Source: Shewanella basaltis (GTDB lineage Bacteria > Pseudomonadota > Gammaproteobacteria > Enterobacterales > Shewanellaceae). Taken from it: a stretch of 64,000 nt of DNA. The position numbers were made by a program, and so were the translations under genes. Under the pieces are notes generated by a model. The model saw nothing but the letters and a program-made list of their open reading frames with translations, was not told the origin of the DNA and did no database searches. How positions within the stretch are numbered: position 1 is the first letter of the stretch; every line of letters begins with the position of its first letter. Below are positions 18,198 to 26,456 of the stretch, one piece after another. The stretch is taken from the NCBI RefSeq assembly GCF_023283885.1, contig NZ_JAKILA010000001.1, positions 336,008 through 400,007 of the forward strand, given 5' to 3'.

Positions 18198-18422
18198 ATG
18201 AACGAAGATATGGCGATTATCGCACTGGTATTTATCATCATTGTCGGCACCACAGCATCAGAAATGTTTAAGCAATATTTAAAGCATAAGCAAAAAGCTG
18301 AAGTTGATGGTCTAGCCGACTTAAAAGCACAAAACCAGGCACTGATTGAACGCATACAAGTGCTTGAAAAACTAGTAACTGAAAGTGATTTTGAGCTCAA
18401 GCAACAGTTTAAAAACTTGTAG
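18198..18422 (+). CDS. Small membrane protein with coiled coil, PspB-like layout
   Basis: 74 aa from ATG 18198; AAGGAG at 18187-18192 fixes this start. One membrane span (AIIALVFIIIVGTTASEMF) is followed by a basic turn and a helix with heptads (LADLKAQNQALIERIQVLEKLVTESDF). This layout and length recall PspB, which couples the inner membrane to PspC and PspA, but no psp genes are near. Identity beyond a small bitopic membrane protein is unproven. A terminator follows. Confidence 0.65.
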   Translation: MNEDMAIIALVFIIIVGTTASEMFKQYLKHKQKAEVDGLADLKAQNQALIERIQVLEKLVTESDFELKQQFKNL

Positions 18423-18475
18423 TGTTGCTACAGGGCTACTCATACCAACTTTTGCCAACAAGTACATCCAGACAT

Positions 18476-18507
18476 AAAAATGCCGTCATCTTTGACGGCA
18501 TTTTTTG
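18476..18507. terminator. Terminator between the small membrane protein and mogA
   Basis: The stem TGCCGTCA / TGACGGCA with a 4-nt loop (18481-18500) is flanked by A and T tracts, so it can serve both convergent genes. Confidence 0.85.
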
Positions 18508-18557
18508 ATATAAAGCTGTGGTTATTAAAATAGTGTCTCAGCAATATCTGCTAACGC

Positions 18558-19091
18558 TTACTTTGCTTTCGGTCTAAACGGCTTAATGACCGCTTCATCA
18601 CACTCTAAAAATGGGCCATCCATTAAGTCGATGCAATACGGAATGGCAGGAAACACCGCGTCTAAACATTCGCGGATAGACTTAGGCTTACCCGGTAAGT
18701 TTACAATCAATGAGTCGGCTCGTAGCCCCGCAGTTTGACGCGACAAAATAGCCGTTGGTACAAACTTTAATGACTCGGCGCGCATCAACTCACCAAAGCC
18801 AGGCATCATTCTATCGCACACGGCTTCGGTCGCCTCAGGGGTCACATCGCGTTTTGCTGGGCCTGTGCCACCTGTGGTGACAATTAAGCAGCACTCCTGA
18901 TTGTCGGCTAAATCGATCAAGGTCGCTTCAATCACATCTTGCTCGTCTGGGATCACCTTATACACAGGCTCCCACTCAGAGGTTAAATACTCATTTAATA
19001 CATCAATAATGGCTTTGCCAGACAAGTCTTCATATACGCCAGCGCTGGCACGATCGCTTACTGTCACGATGCCGATTTTAGCTTTGCTCAT
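18558..19091 (-). CDS. mogA: Molybdopterin adenylyltransferase
   Basis: 177 aa. IGIVTVSDRASAGVYEDLSG at the N-terminus and VTTGGTGPAKRDVTPEATEAVCDRMMPGFGELMR are the MogA/MoeA-fold molybdopterin-binding motifs; SLIVNLPGKPKSIRECLDAVFPAIPYCIDLM follows. MogA adenylates molybdopterin before molybdate insertion by MoeA. MoaB is the alternative, but the Asp-Arg-Ala-Ser-x-Gly-Val-Tyr start and the C-terminal CIDLMDGP favour MogA. The gene stands alone. Confidence 0.9.
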   Translation of the reverse strand: MSKAKIGIVTVSDRASAGVYEDLSGKAIIDVLNEYLTSEWEPVYKVIPDEQDVIEATLIDLADNQECCLIVTTGGTGPAKRDVTPEATEAVCDRMMPGFGELMRAESLKFVPTAILSRQTAGLRADSLIVNLPGKPKSIRECLDAVFPAIPYCIDLMDGPFLECDEAVIKPFRPKAK

Positions 19092-19290
19092 GGTAATTTT
19101 TCCCTAATGTGGGGTCATTAGCCTCGGTTCGCATGGAGGTTAAATCAATAATTTGGCTATAGGCAGTTAATCTACCAAAAAACATCGACATCACAAAATT
19201 ACAAACCCATAAATGCAAACCGACTCAAAAAATGACATCTGTGATGGGGTTATTTATACTGACATTGACGGTCAAACATTGGATTTTACT

Positions 19291-19782
19291 ATGCAAAAAC
19301 AACAACGTGGTTTTACCCTCATTGAATTAGTGGTCGTGATTATTATTTTAGGGATTTTAGCGGTAGTCGCCGCGCCGAAGTTTATAAACTTAAAAAGTGA
19401 TGCGCTTATTGCCAATTTAAATGGCTTACAAGGTGCATTAAAATCGGCTAAAACTCTGGTGTATTCAAAAGCCGTATTGGCTGGTCTGGAAAAACTCGAA
19501 CCGGGTTCGGTGACCCTAAATGGTAACGCCGTGAGTACAACTGTGGGGTACATAACTTCTTCACCAGACAATCTGCCATTAGCGTTAGAAGGATCATTTG
19601 AGACAATGGCTGGTGCAACGAGTGAGTTTAGCGCTGACTGGGGTTTGTATGATATTCCAAATACAGGAACATTCATTTTTCCACAGGGATACAACATAAG
19701 CAGTAGTTGCAACTTGCAATACAATATTGACTCGGCTGAAACCGAACCAGCCTTTTACAACCTGACCACCAGCGGCTGTTAA
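19291..19782 (+). CDS. Type IV prepilin-like protein, MSHA-type
   Basis: 163 aa from ATG 19291, which gives the short prepilin leader MQKQQRG followed by FTLIELVVVIIILGILAVVA. The Gly/Phe junction is the PilD cleavage site, and Glu at +5 is present. The C-terminal part has two cysteines (SSCNLQ and TTSGC at the very end), able to form the pilin disulphide loop. A longer frame from 19213 would put 26 residues before the leader and is unlikely. There are no other pilus genes around, so it is an orphan minor pilin or pseudopilin. Confidence 0.8.
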   Translation: MQKQQRGFTLIELVVVIIILGILAVVAAPKFINLKSDALIANLNGLQGALKSAKTLVYSKAVLAGLEKLEPGSVTLNGNAVSTTVGYITSSPDNLPLALEGSFETMAGATSEFSADWGLYDIPNTGTFIFPQGYNISSSCNLQYNIDSAETEPAFYNLTTSGC

Positions 19783-19924
19783 TTTCCCTAGCCCTATTGA
19801 AGGACAAAATAAGCGCTTAACATTGATACCGCCAGCCATAACTTGGGCAGTATCAGTGCTTATGTTGAGTTGACAACCATGCTTATGTTTTATGCTTATA
19901 GATGCTTAAAACTTATAAAAAGCA

Positions 19925-20545
19925 CTAACGCTTAACACTGACCGTTAAAATACCTTCGGCAGCCATAGCCGCAACTTGTTGCAACTCATCAACGCTTGCG
20001 CCTTCAGACGCCTGCATCGACAAGCCTTGAAACAAGGTGGTCATCAAATTAGCCAATACCACTGGCTCACACCCTTCTTGTAATTCGCCGCTGTTTTTTG
20101 CCTGCGCAAATCGATCCACTAATCGTTGTTTATGCTTGGCTTTGCGGGCAAGCACCGTTTGTTTAATTGACTCACTCGCCTCACTACACGACAGCGTACT
20201 GTTAATTAACGCACAACCTTGTGGATGGCTACAATCAGTAAACTGGGTTGCAGCACCAAGCAATAGTCCACGAATAACATCGGCTACATGTTCGTGCTGA
20301 AACGCAATATTAAATAGCGAGTCTGGTCGATTTTCATATAAGTCGATGGCTTTAAAAAATAACTGTTCTTTATTACCAAAGGCAGCATAAAGACTGGGTT
20401 TTTTAATGCCCATCGCTTCTGTGAGCTCGTTTAAAGAAGTCCCTTCATACCCATTACGCCAAAACACATTAAGCGCTTGTTCTAATGCCAAGTCGATATC
20501 GAACCCTCGCGGGCGACCGACACAAGCTGCTTTTGTTGTTGTCAT
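19925..20545 (-). CDS. TetR-family repressor, likely of the adjacent RND pump
   Basis: 206 aa. The helix-turn-helix is clear at the N-terminus (LNVFWRNGYEGTSLNELTEAMGIKKPSLYAAFGNKEQLF). The ligand-binding half carries HPQGCALINSTLSCSEASESIKQ, as in TetR_C_16-type regulators. It is divergent from the membrane-fusion/RND operon, with about 390 bp between, which contains three copies of a 12-bp palindromic box. Repression of the pump and release by a drug-like ligand is the expected mode. Confidence 0.85.
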   Translation of the reverse strand: MTTTKAACVGRPRGFDIDLALEQALNVFWRNGYEGTSLNELTEAMGIKKPSLYAAFGNKEQLFFKAIDLYENRPDSLFNIAFQHEHVADVIRGLLLGAATQFTDCSHPQGCALINSTLSCSEASESIKQTVLARKAKHKQRLVDRFAQAKNSGELQEGCEPVVLANLMTTLFQGLSMQASEGASVDELQQVAAMAAEGILTVSVKR

Positions 20546-20770
20546 AAATCGTACCTCTTATGTTAGCGAGCCACTAACGACTATCCAGTTAACTGATATA
20601 AGCTTAACTGTCACTTTATGTTAAATCGCCCGCCTATTTTAGCACAAAATTCAACCATTTAAAGGCCTAATAATGTGCTAGTTAACCGCATTATCGTAAG
20701 GTTATCAGCCATTGACACCTGCCGATAAGACATCATCTTGCGAATTGAACCCGCTGTCAAAACAATTTAT

Positions 20771-20782
20771 TACCTATCGGTA
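20771..20782. promoter_or_regulatory. TetR operator box 1
   Basis: TACCTATCGGTA. Same consensus (TACCnnTCGGTA) as boxes 2 and 3. It lies just upstream of the -35 element of the pump promoter. Confidence 0.6.
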
Positions 20783-20791
20783 CAAAATTCA

Positions 20792-20819
20792 TTGACAGGG
20801 CTATTTTAATCTATATATT
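20792..20819 (+). promoter_or_regulatory. Sigma-70 promoter of the RND pump operon
   Basis: TTGACA at 20792-20797, a 16-bp spacer, and TATATT at 20814-20819. The predicted start near 20826 falls inside operator box 2. The leader to the ATG at 20937 is about 110 nt. Confidence 0.6.
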
Positions 20820-20830
20820 ACCGTTCGGTA
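20819..20830. promoter_or_regulatory. TetR operator box 2
   Basis: TACCGTTCGGTA, overlapping the end of the -10 element and the predicted transcription start; it lies 48 bp from box 1. Confidence 0.65.
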
Positions 20831-20842
20831 CAGAACAATTTT

Positions 20843-20854
20843 TACCAATCGGTA
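20843..20854. promoter_or_regulatory. TetR operator box 3
   Basis: TACCAATCGGTA, 24 bp after box 2 and within the early transcribed leader. Confidence 0.6.
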
Positions 20855-20936
20855 CAAAACTCTAGCCACAGACAAAAAGTAACGCAACCAATAGCCCGTT
20901 AAATAATGTAAATGCTATTGATTAGAGGACAGCAAC

Positions 20937-22175
20937 ATGACTATGTTTAAATCAATTCAATCTACTTTGTTAGTAAGCCTAACGGCAGTACTGCTAGTGG
21001 CTTGTGGGCAACAACCTGCAGCACAACAAGCTGGTACTGCGCCTGCTGCCCCAGAAGTGAATGTTGCTAACGTATTGCACGAGCGCATTACCGAATGGGA
21101 TCAATTTACCGGACGCTTACAAGCTCCAGAAGAAGTCACCCTGGTACCGCGCGTTTCGGGTTACATTGAGTCAGTAAACTTTACAGAAGGCGCACTTGTA
21201 AACAAAGGCGATGTGCTGTTTACCATTGACGCAAAAGTCTTTACCGCTGAAGTCGAGCGTCTTCAAGCTGAGCTAACCAGTGCAAAATCGGCCCATGAAC
21301 TGGCGAAAAACGATTTTGAGCGTGCCAATAAATTATTTAGCCAACAAGCCGTGTCTGAAGAGCTTATTGACACTCGCCGTAGCACTATGCACCAAACCGC
21401 TGCTGCTGTGGCATCGGTAAAGGCGGCATTAACCAGCGCAAAATTAAACCTTGAATACGCCCAGGTTACCGCGCCCATTACTGGCCGCGTATCTTATGCT
21501 ATTGAAACTGCAGGCAACTATGTAACAGCGGGACAAACCCAGCTAACCAGCTTGGTATCAACGGCAAATATGCATGCTTACTTTGATATCGACGAGCAAA
21601 CCTATCTTAAATATGCCTCGCTATCGGGTGAAAACAAGCGCCAGGACCCACGCTCAGGCAACAACACTGTATTAATGGCGCTCGCCAATGAAACTGAGTT
21701 TACCCACCAGGGGGTGATCGACTTTGTTGATAATGCCGTTAACCAACAAACCGGCACTATTCGCGTACGAGCCACCTTTGCAAACTCAAACAACATCTTA
21801 ATGCCTGGCTTATTTGCACGTATTAGCATTGCGGGCAGCGCGTCTTACCAAGGTATTTTGGTTGACGACAAAGCCATTTTTACCGACCTAAGCAACAAGT
21901 ACGTTTTAGTGGTAAACGAGCAAAACACCCTTGAATACCGCGGTGTGACCTTAGGCGAAAAAATTCACGGGTTACGCATTATTACTGCCGGCTTACAACC
22001 AGACGATAAAATTGTGGTTAACAGCCTGCAAAAAGTGCGTCCTAACGTCACCATTACCCCTAAATTGACCGATATGGCCGATAGCAGTCAAATAGAAGCG
22101 CTGCACCAAGCACAGTTACTAATTGATAATCAGCCGCTTACAGCACAAATTGCTGATGAAGCAACCCAAGGCTAA
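20937..22175 (+). CDS. RND efflux membrane-fusion lipoprotein
   Basis: 412 aa. A lipobox (VLLVACGQ) ends the signal peptide near residue 23, so the protein is anchored at the inner membrane and spans the periplasm. VTLVPRVSGYIESVNFTEGALVNKGDVLFTID is the first lipoyl half; a long alpha hairpin follows (LTSAKSAHELAKNDFERANKLF... KAALTSAKLNLEYAQVTAPITGRVS). The beta-barrel and membrane-proximal domain end at KVRPNVTITPKL. GAGGAC precedes the ATG. It is the first gene of a two-gene operon with the pump; no outer-membrane channel is encoded here, so a TolC-type protein elsewhere must serve. Confidence 0.92.
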   Translation: MTMFKSIQSTLLVSLTAVLLVACGQQPAAQQAGTAPAAPEVNVANVLHERITEWDQFTGRLQAPEEVTLVPRVSGYIESVNFTEGALVNKGDVLFTIDAKVFTAEVERLQAELTSAKSAHELAKNDFERANKLFSQQAVSEELIDTRRSTMHQTAAAVASVKAALTSAKLNLEYAQVTAPITGRVSYAIETAGNYVTAGQTQLTSLVSTANMHAYFDIDEQTYLKYASLSGENKRQDPRSGNNTVLMALANETEFTHQGVIDFVDNAVNQQTGTIRVRATFANSNNILMPGLFARISIAGSASYQGILVDDKAIFTDLSNKYVLVVNEQNTLEYRGVTLGEKIHGLRIITAGLQPDDKIVVNSLQKVRPNVTITPKLTDMADSSQIEALHQAQLLIDNQPLTAQIADEATQG

Positions 22176-22189
22176 GGAACACCCCCATC

Positions 22190-25100
22190 ATGTTGTCGCA
22201 ATTTTTTATTAAAAGACCGATTTTTGCCGCAGTGCTGTCGCTATTGTTTTTTATCGCGGGCGCATTAGCTGTTTGGCAATTACCGATCACCGAATACCCA
22301 GAAGTGGTGCCACCAACGGTCGTGGTTACCGCCAATTACCCTGGCGCCAACCCAAAAGTTATCGCTGAAACAGTCGCATCACCATTGGAACAAGAGATCA
22401 ACGGCGTTGAGAACATGCTTTACATGTCATCTCAAGCCACTTCTGATGGCCGCATGACATTAACCGTCACCTTTGCCATTGGTACCGATGTTGATTTAGC
22501 ACAAACCCAGGTACAAAGCCGAGTTGAACGTGCAAAACCACGCTTACCAGAAGAAGTACAGCGCTTAGGTGTTGTTACCGAAAAATCATCACCAGACTTA
22601 ACCATGGTGGTGCATTTAACCTCGCCCGACAATCGTTATGACATGCTGTACCTGTCTAACTATGCGGTGTTAAAGGTTAAAGACGAACTTGCCCGTATTG
22701 AAGGCGTGGGCGCGGTGCGAGTATTTGGCGCCGGCGACTACAGCATGCGTGTGTGGTTAGACCCAAATAAAGTCGCTGCAATTGGTTTATCACCTAGTGA
22801 TGTGGTTGCTGCCATTCGTGAGCAAAACCAACAAGCCGCCGCAGGTAGCCTAGGCGCGCAGCCTAGTGGCGAAAGTGAGTTCCAATTACTTATCAATGTA
22901 AAAGGCCGTTTGGCCAACGTTGAAGAGTTTGAAAACATCATCGTTAAAGTGGGCTCTCAAGGCCAAATCACCCGCTTAAAAGATGTAGCACGTGTTGAAC
23001 TAGGCGCATCCACTTATGCACTACGCTCAATGCTAGACAATAAAGATGCTGCAGCATTGCCGGTGTTTCAGGCATCTGGCTCTAACGCGATTCAGATTTC
23101 TGACGACGTTCGCGCCAAAATGAAAGAAATATCAGCCACCTTCCCAGAAGGCTTAACTTACGACATCGTTTATGACCCAACGGTATTCGTACGCGGCTCG
23201 ATTGAAGCGGTAGTAAAAACCTTGCTAGAAGCCGTTTTACTGGTGGTATTGGTCGTGGTGCTGTTTTTACAAACCTGGCGCGCCTCAATCATTCCATTAG
23301 TGGCGGTACCTGTGTCGTTAGTGGGGACCTTTGCCTTTATGCACTTGATGGGCTTCTCGCTTAATGCCTTGTCGTTATTTGGTCTGGTACTGGCGATTGG
23401 TATTGTGGTCGACGACGCCATTGTCGTGGTGGAAAACGTTGAGCGTAATATCGAAGAAGGCTTATCACCTCTTGAGGCAACGCAAAAAGCCATGAAAGAA
23501 GTGACCGGCCCCATTATTGCCACCACGTTAGTACTGGCTGCGGTATTTATTCCAACGGCATTTATGTCTGGTTTAACCGGCCAGTTTTATAAGCAGTTTG
23601 CCTTAACCATTACCATTTCGACCTTTATTTCGGCGATAAACTCGTTGACTTTAAGCCCTGCGTTATCGGCATTGTTACTTAAAAGTCATCACGACAAGCA
23701 AGACTTCCTTACCCGTGGTATGGACAAAATGCTTGGCGGTTGGTTATTTGCCCCGTTTAACCGTTTTTTTGCAAAACTGTCTGACGGTTACGGCTGGGTC
23801 GTTAAAAAAGTGATTCGTTTTGGTGCTGTTGTGGGTGTGTTGTATGTCGGCTTAGTCGGGGTAACAGGTTTACAATTTGCCAGTACGCCAACAGGTTACG
23901 TACCAGGGCAAGACAAACAGTACTTAATTGCCTTTGCACAACTACCCGATGCAGCATCGCTTGATCGCACCGAAGTCATCGTGAAGCAAATGTCATCCAT
24001 TGCGCTAGACCAACCCGGCGTTGCACATGCTGTGGCGTTTCCTGGCTTAAGCATTAACGGCTTTACTAACAGCACTAACAGCGCCATTTTGTTTACCCCG
24101 CTAGATGACTTTGCCGACCGTAAAGACCCATCGCTTTCTGCAGGGGCCATTGCAGCCGCGTTAAACCAAAAGTTTGCCGCTATTGATGGTGCATTTATTG
24201 CCATTTTCCCACCGCCACCGGTACAAGGTTTAGGGACCATTGGCGGCTTTAGATTACAAATTCAAGACCGAGGAAACCACGGTTACGATGAGTTATATAA
24301 AGTCACCATGCAGGTCATGCAAAAAGCCTGGGGAACACCAGAGTTAGCCGGTGTGTTCTCAAGCTATCAGGTTAACGTGCCACAACTTGAAGTAGAAGTT
24401 GACCGCACCAAAGCCAAACAACAAGCCGTGTCGTTAGACGAATTGTTTGCCACGCTACAAGGTTACATGGGGTCGGTTTACGCCAACGACTTTAACCAGT
24501 TTGGTCGCACATACCAGGTTAACGTGCAAGCAGACGAGCAGTTTAGACAAACACCAGAGCAAATAGCTCAACTCAAGGTGCGCAACAACCAAGGTGAAAT
24601 GGTGCCTATTGGCTCATTTATTAACGTGGCCAATGTGGCAGGTCCAGACCGTGTGATGCACTACAACGGCTTTACCACCGCCGAGCTTAATGGCGGTGCA
24701 GCACCTGGGTTTAGTAGTGGCGAGGCACAAGCTGCGATTGAAAAAATCCTGGCCGAAACCTTACCAAACGGTATGACTTACGAGTGGACCGAAATTACTT
24801 ACCAGCAAATATTGGCCGGTAACGCAGGCGTGTATATTTTCCCATTAATCATTTTATTAGTGTTTATGGTACTCGCCGCGCAGTATGAAAGCTTAAGTTT
24901 ACCGTTAGCGATTATCTTGATTATTCCGATGACGATTCTGTCGGCAATCAGTGGTGTACTGATTTACGGTGGCGACAACAACATCTTTACCCAAATCGGA
25001 CTCATTGTTCTGGTGGGACTGGCGACCAAAAACGCCATCTTGATTGTTGAGTTTGCTAAAGAACTGCAAGATAAAGGCATGGAGCCGTTAGAAGCCATTC

Positions 25101-25324
25101 TTGAAGCGGGCCGCTTACGTTTACGCCCCATTTTAATGACGTCTATTGCCTTTATTATGGGCGTGGTGCCAATGGTATTCTCAAGTGGCCCGGGGGCAGA
25201 AATGCGTCAAGCCATTGGTGTAGCAGTGTTTGCCGGTATGATTGGTGTGACTATATTTGGTCTACTGCTCACACCACTGTTTTACTACGCATTAGCAAAA
25301 CGCGCTAAAACAGTAGCAGCATAA
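22190..25324 (+). CDS. RND multidrug efflux pump, HAE1 family (AcrB/MexF-like)
   Basis: 1044 aa, the full length of the family. The start MLSQFFIKRPIFAAVLSLLF is membrane helix 1. The proton relay aspartates lie in GIVVDDAIVVVENVER (Asp408, Asp409) in helix 4. The periplasmic porter loops and the second set of helices (QIGLIVLVGLATKNAILIVEF) are complete. Inner-membrane drug/proton antiporter working with the lipoprotein encoded 14 bp upstream. The close spacing and the TetR boxes imply joint control. The sequence is nearer MexF-type than AcrB-type pumps in my reading; substrates are unknown. Confidence 0.93.
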   Translation: MLSQFFIKRPIFAAVLSLLFFIAGALAVWQLPITEYPEVVPPTVVVTANYPGANPKVIAETVASPLEQEINGVENMLYMSSQATSDGRMTLTVTFAIGTDVDLAQTQVQSRVERAKPRLPEEVQRLGVVTEKSSPDLTMVVHLTSPDNRYDMLYLSNYAVLKVKDELARIEGVGAVRVFGAGDYSMRVWLDPNKVAAIGLSPSDVVAAIREQNQQAAAGSLGAQPSGESEFQLLINVKGRLANVEEFENIIVKVGSQGQITRLKDVARVELGASTYALRSMLDNKDAAALPVFQASGSNAIQISDDVRAKMKEISATFPEGLTYDIVYDPTVFVRGSIEAVVKTLLEAVLLVVLVVVLFLQTWRASIIPLVAVPVSLVGTFAFMHLMGFSLNALSLFGLVLAIGIVVDDAIVVVENVERNIEEGLSPLEATQKAMKEVTGPIIATTLVLAAVFIPTAFMSGLTGQFYKQFALTITISTFISAINSLTLSPALSALLLKSHHDKQDFLTRGMDKMLGGWLFAPFNRFFAKLSDGYGWVVKKVIRFGAVVGVLYVGLVGVTGLQFASTPTGYVPGQDKQYLIAFAQLPDAASLDRTEVIVKQMSSIALDQPGVAHAVAFPGLSINGFTNSTNSAILFTPLDDFADRKDPSLSAGAIAAALNQKFAAIDGAFIAIFPPPPVQGLGTIGGFRLQIQDRGNHGYDELYKVTMQVMQKAWGTPELAGVFSSYQVNVPQLEVEVDRTKAKQQAVSLDELFATLQGYMGSVYANDFNQFGRTYQVNVQADEQFRQTPEQIAQLKVRNNQGEMVPIGSFINVANVAGPDRVMHYNGFTTAELNGGAAPGFSSGEAQAAIEKILAETLPNGMTYEWTEITYQQILAGNAGVYIFPLIILLVFMVLAAQYESLSLPLAIILIIPMTILSAISGVLIYGGDNNIFTQIGLIVLVGLATKNAILIVEFAKELQDKGMEPLEAILEAGRLRLRPILMTSIAFIMGVVPMVFSSGPGAEMRQAIGVAVFAGMIGVTIFGLLLTPLFYYALAKRAKTVAA

Positions 25325-25352
25325 TCGTTAGCTAAGCCATTAAGCTAACAAC

Positions 25353-25389
25353 AAAAAGAGGTAAGCCACCAGGTTTGCCTCTTTTTTTT
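25353..25389. terminator. Terminator between the RND pump and fructokinase genes
   Basis: AAAAAGAGGTAAGCC pairs with AGGTTTGCCTCTTTTT with small mismatches; A and T tracts on the two sides suit the convergent genes. Confidence 0.75.
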
Positions 25390-25398
25390 ATTTGCATG

Positions 25399-26376
25399 TT
25401 ACTCATTAACTGCAAACACTTGTGCCAAACTCGGTAACGCAGGAAACGCGCCCTTAACACTGCACGTCATTGCACCGCATTTTATCGCAAACTTAACCGC
25501 TTGCTGCACCGACAGCTGATCAGATAACACGTCAATCAAGGTGTGATACTCTTGAGCATTTTCATGCTCAAAACATTGGCCAAGCTGCCATAAAAAACCA
25601 GCAACAAAACTGTCACCGGCAGCGGTTGTATCAACAGGCTTAATTTGCGGAACCGCCACTTCAAAAGAAAATGTCTTGCTAAAACAGTGTACCGGCTCAG
25701 CACCATTAGTGATCAACACCAATGCGACACCTTGTGCTAAACAAAACTGCAAATACTCTTCAACAGCAACACCACGATCACTGGCCAAAAACTCAGCTTC
25801 ATCACGGCTCATTTTAAGTACGTGTGTATAAGGCAAACATTGCTCAACACGGCGTGATAACAGGCTTACATCATCCCATAAAGATAAGCGTAAATTAACA
25901 TCAAAACTAATCAGTTTTTGCTGAGCATAAGCTTGTTGTAGGCCATATAAACTGCTGTTAAAAATATCCGTTTCAGTGAAGGTATTTGAGCATAAATGGA
26001 ATATATCCACGGCAGACCAATTTATTGCATCAAAGTTAGCCGAGCTAAAAAGCATATCTGCCGTATCTTTACGATTAAAACTAAATGAACGTTCGCCACA
26101 AGCATCTAAACTTACCAGTACAGTGGCAGTGGGTGCATTGGGAATTAACCCCAAATGGCTAACATCGACACCTTGTTCTGCCAGCTCTCGCGTTAACATG
26201 ACGCCATATTCATCAGCACTGATGCCACCAGCAAAGTAGCTTCGACTGCCTAATTTGGCATAGCCCACTGCCACATTTGCCGGCGCACCACCGGCAATCG
26301 GTTGATGGGTTAAACCAAGATTATCTACAGGAAGTAAATCAACCAATACTTCACCAAAACTCAATAATGTCGTCAT
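25399..26376 (-). CDS. scrK: Fructokinase (PfkB family) of the sucrose pathway
   Basis: 325 aa from ATG 26376, preceded by GGA; a start at 26406 would lie inside a terminator hairpin. LSFGEVLVDLLP and GGAPANVAVGYAKLG are the N-terminal PfkB elements; the C-terminal motif VDTTAAGDSFVAGFLWQLG contains the catalytic Asp. ScrK phosphorylates the fructose released by sucrose phosphorylase. It lies downstream of the TonB receptor gene on the same strand with a hairpin between them, suggesting partial readthrough. Other PfkB sugars are possible, but the context points to fructose. Confidence 0.88.
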   Translation of the reverse strand: MTTLLSFGEVLVDLLPVDNLGLTHQPIAGGAPANVAVGYAKLGSRSYFAGGISADEYGVMLTRELAEQGVDVSHLGLIPNAPTATVLVSLDACGERSFSFNRKDTADMLFSSANFDAINWSAVDIFHLCSNTFTETDIFNSSLYGLQQAYAQQKLISFDVNLRLSLWDDVSLLSRRVEQCLPYTHVLKMSRDEAEFLASDRGVAVEEYLQFCLAQGVALVLITNGAEPVHCFSKTFSFEVAVPQIKPVDTTAAGDSFVAGFLWQLGQCFEHENAQEYHTLIDVLSDQLSVQQAVKFAIKCGAMTCSVKGAFPALPSLAQVFAVNE

Positions 26377-26386
26377 ATTTTTTTCC

Positions 26387-26412
26387 AAAAAAAAGCCCAC
26401 TTTCATGGGCTT
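26387..26412 (-). terminator. Hairpin terminator or attenuator between TonB receptor and scrK
   Basis: On the minus strand AAGCCCA-TGAAAG-TGGGCTT is followed by eight T. It lies 44 nt after the receptor stop and just before the scrK start, so expression of scrK from the receptor promoter would need readthrough. Confidence 0.75.
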
Positions 26413-26456
26413 GTCAACGGGGAGCGTCTTAACTATTGTGCAGACTAAGTCAGCAC

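Noticed and set aside
18198..18422. Firm assignment as pspB
   Set aside because: Only the layout fits; no pspA, pspC or pspF lies near, so I kept it as an unknown small membrane protein.
20331..20624. Plus-strand frame opposite the TetR gene
   Set aside because: It is a shadow of the regulator; codon choice and motifs belong to the minus strand.
23170..23526. 118-codon minus-strand frame within the RND pump gene
   Set aside because: It is a reverse-complement shadow of conserved membrane helices with no independent features.
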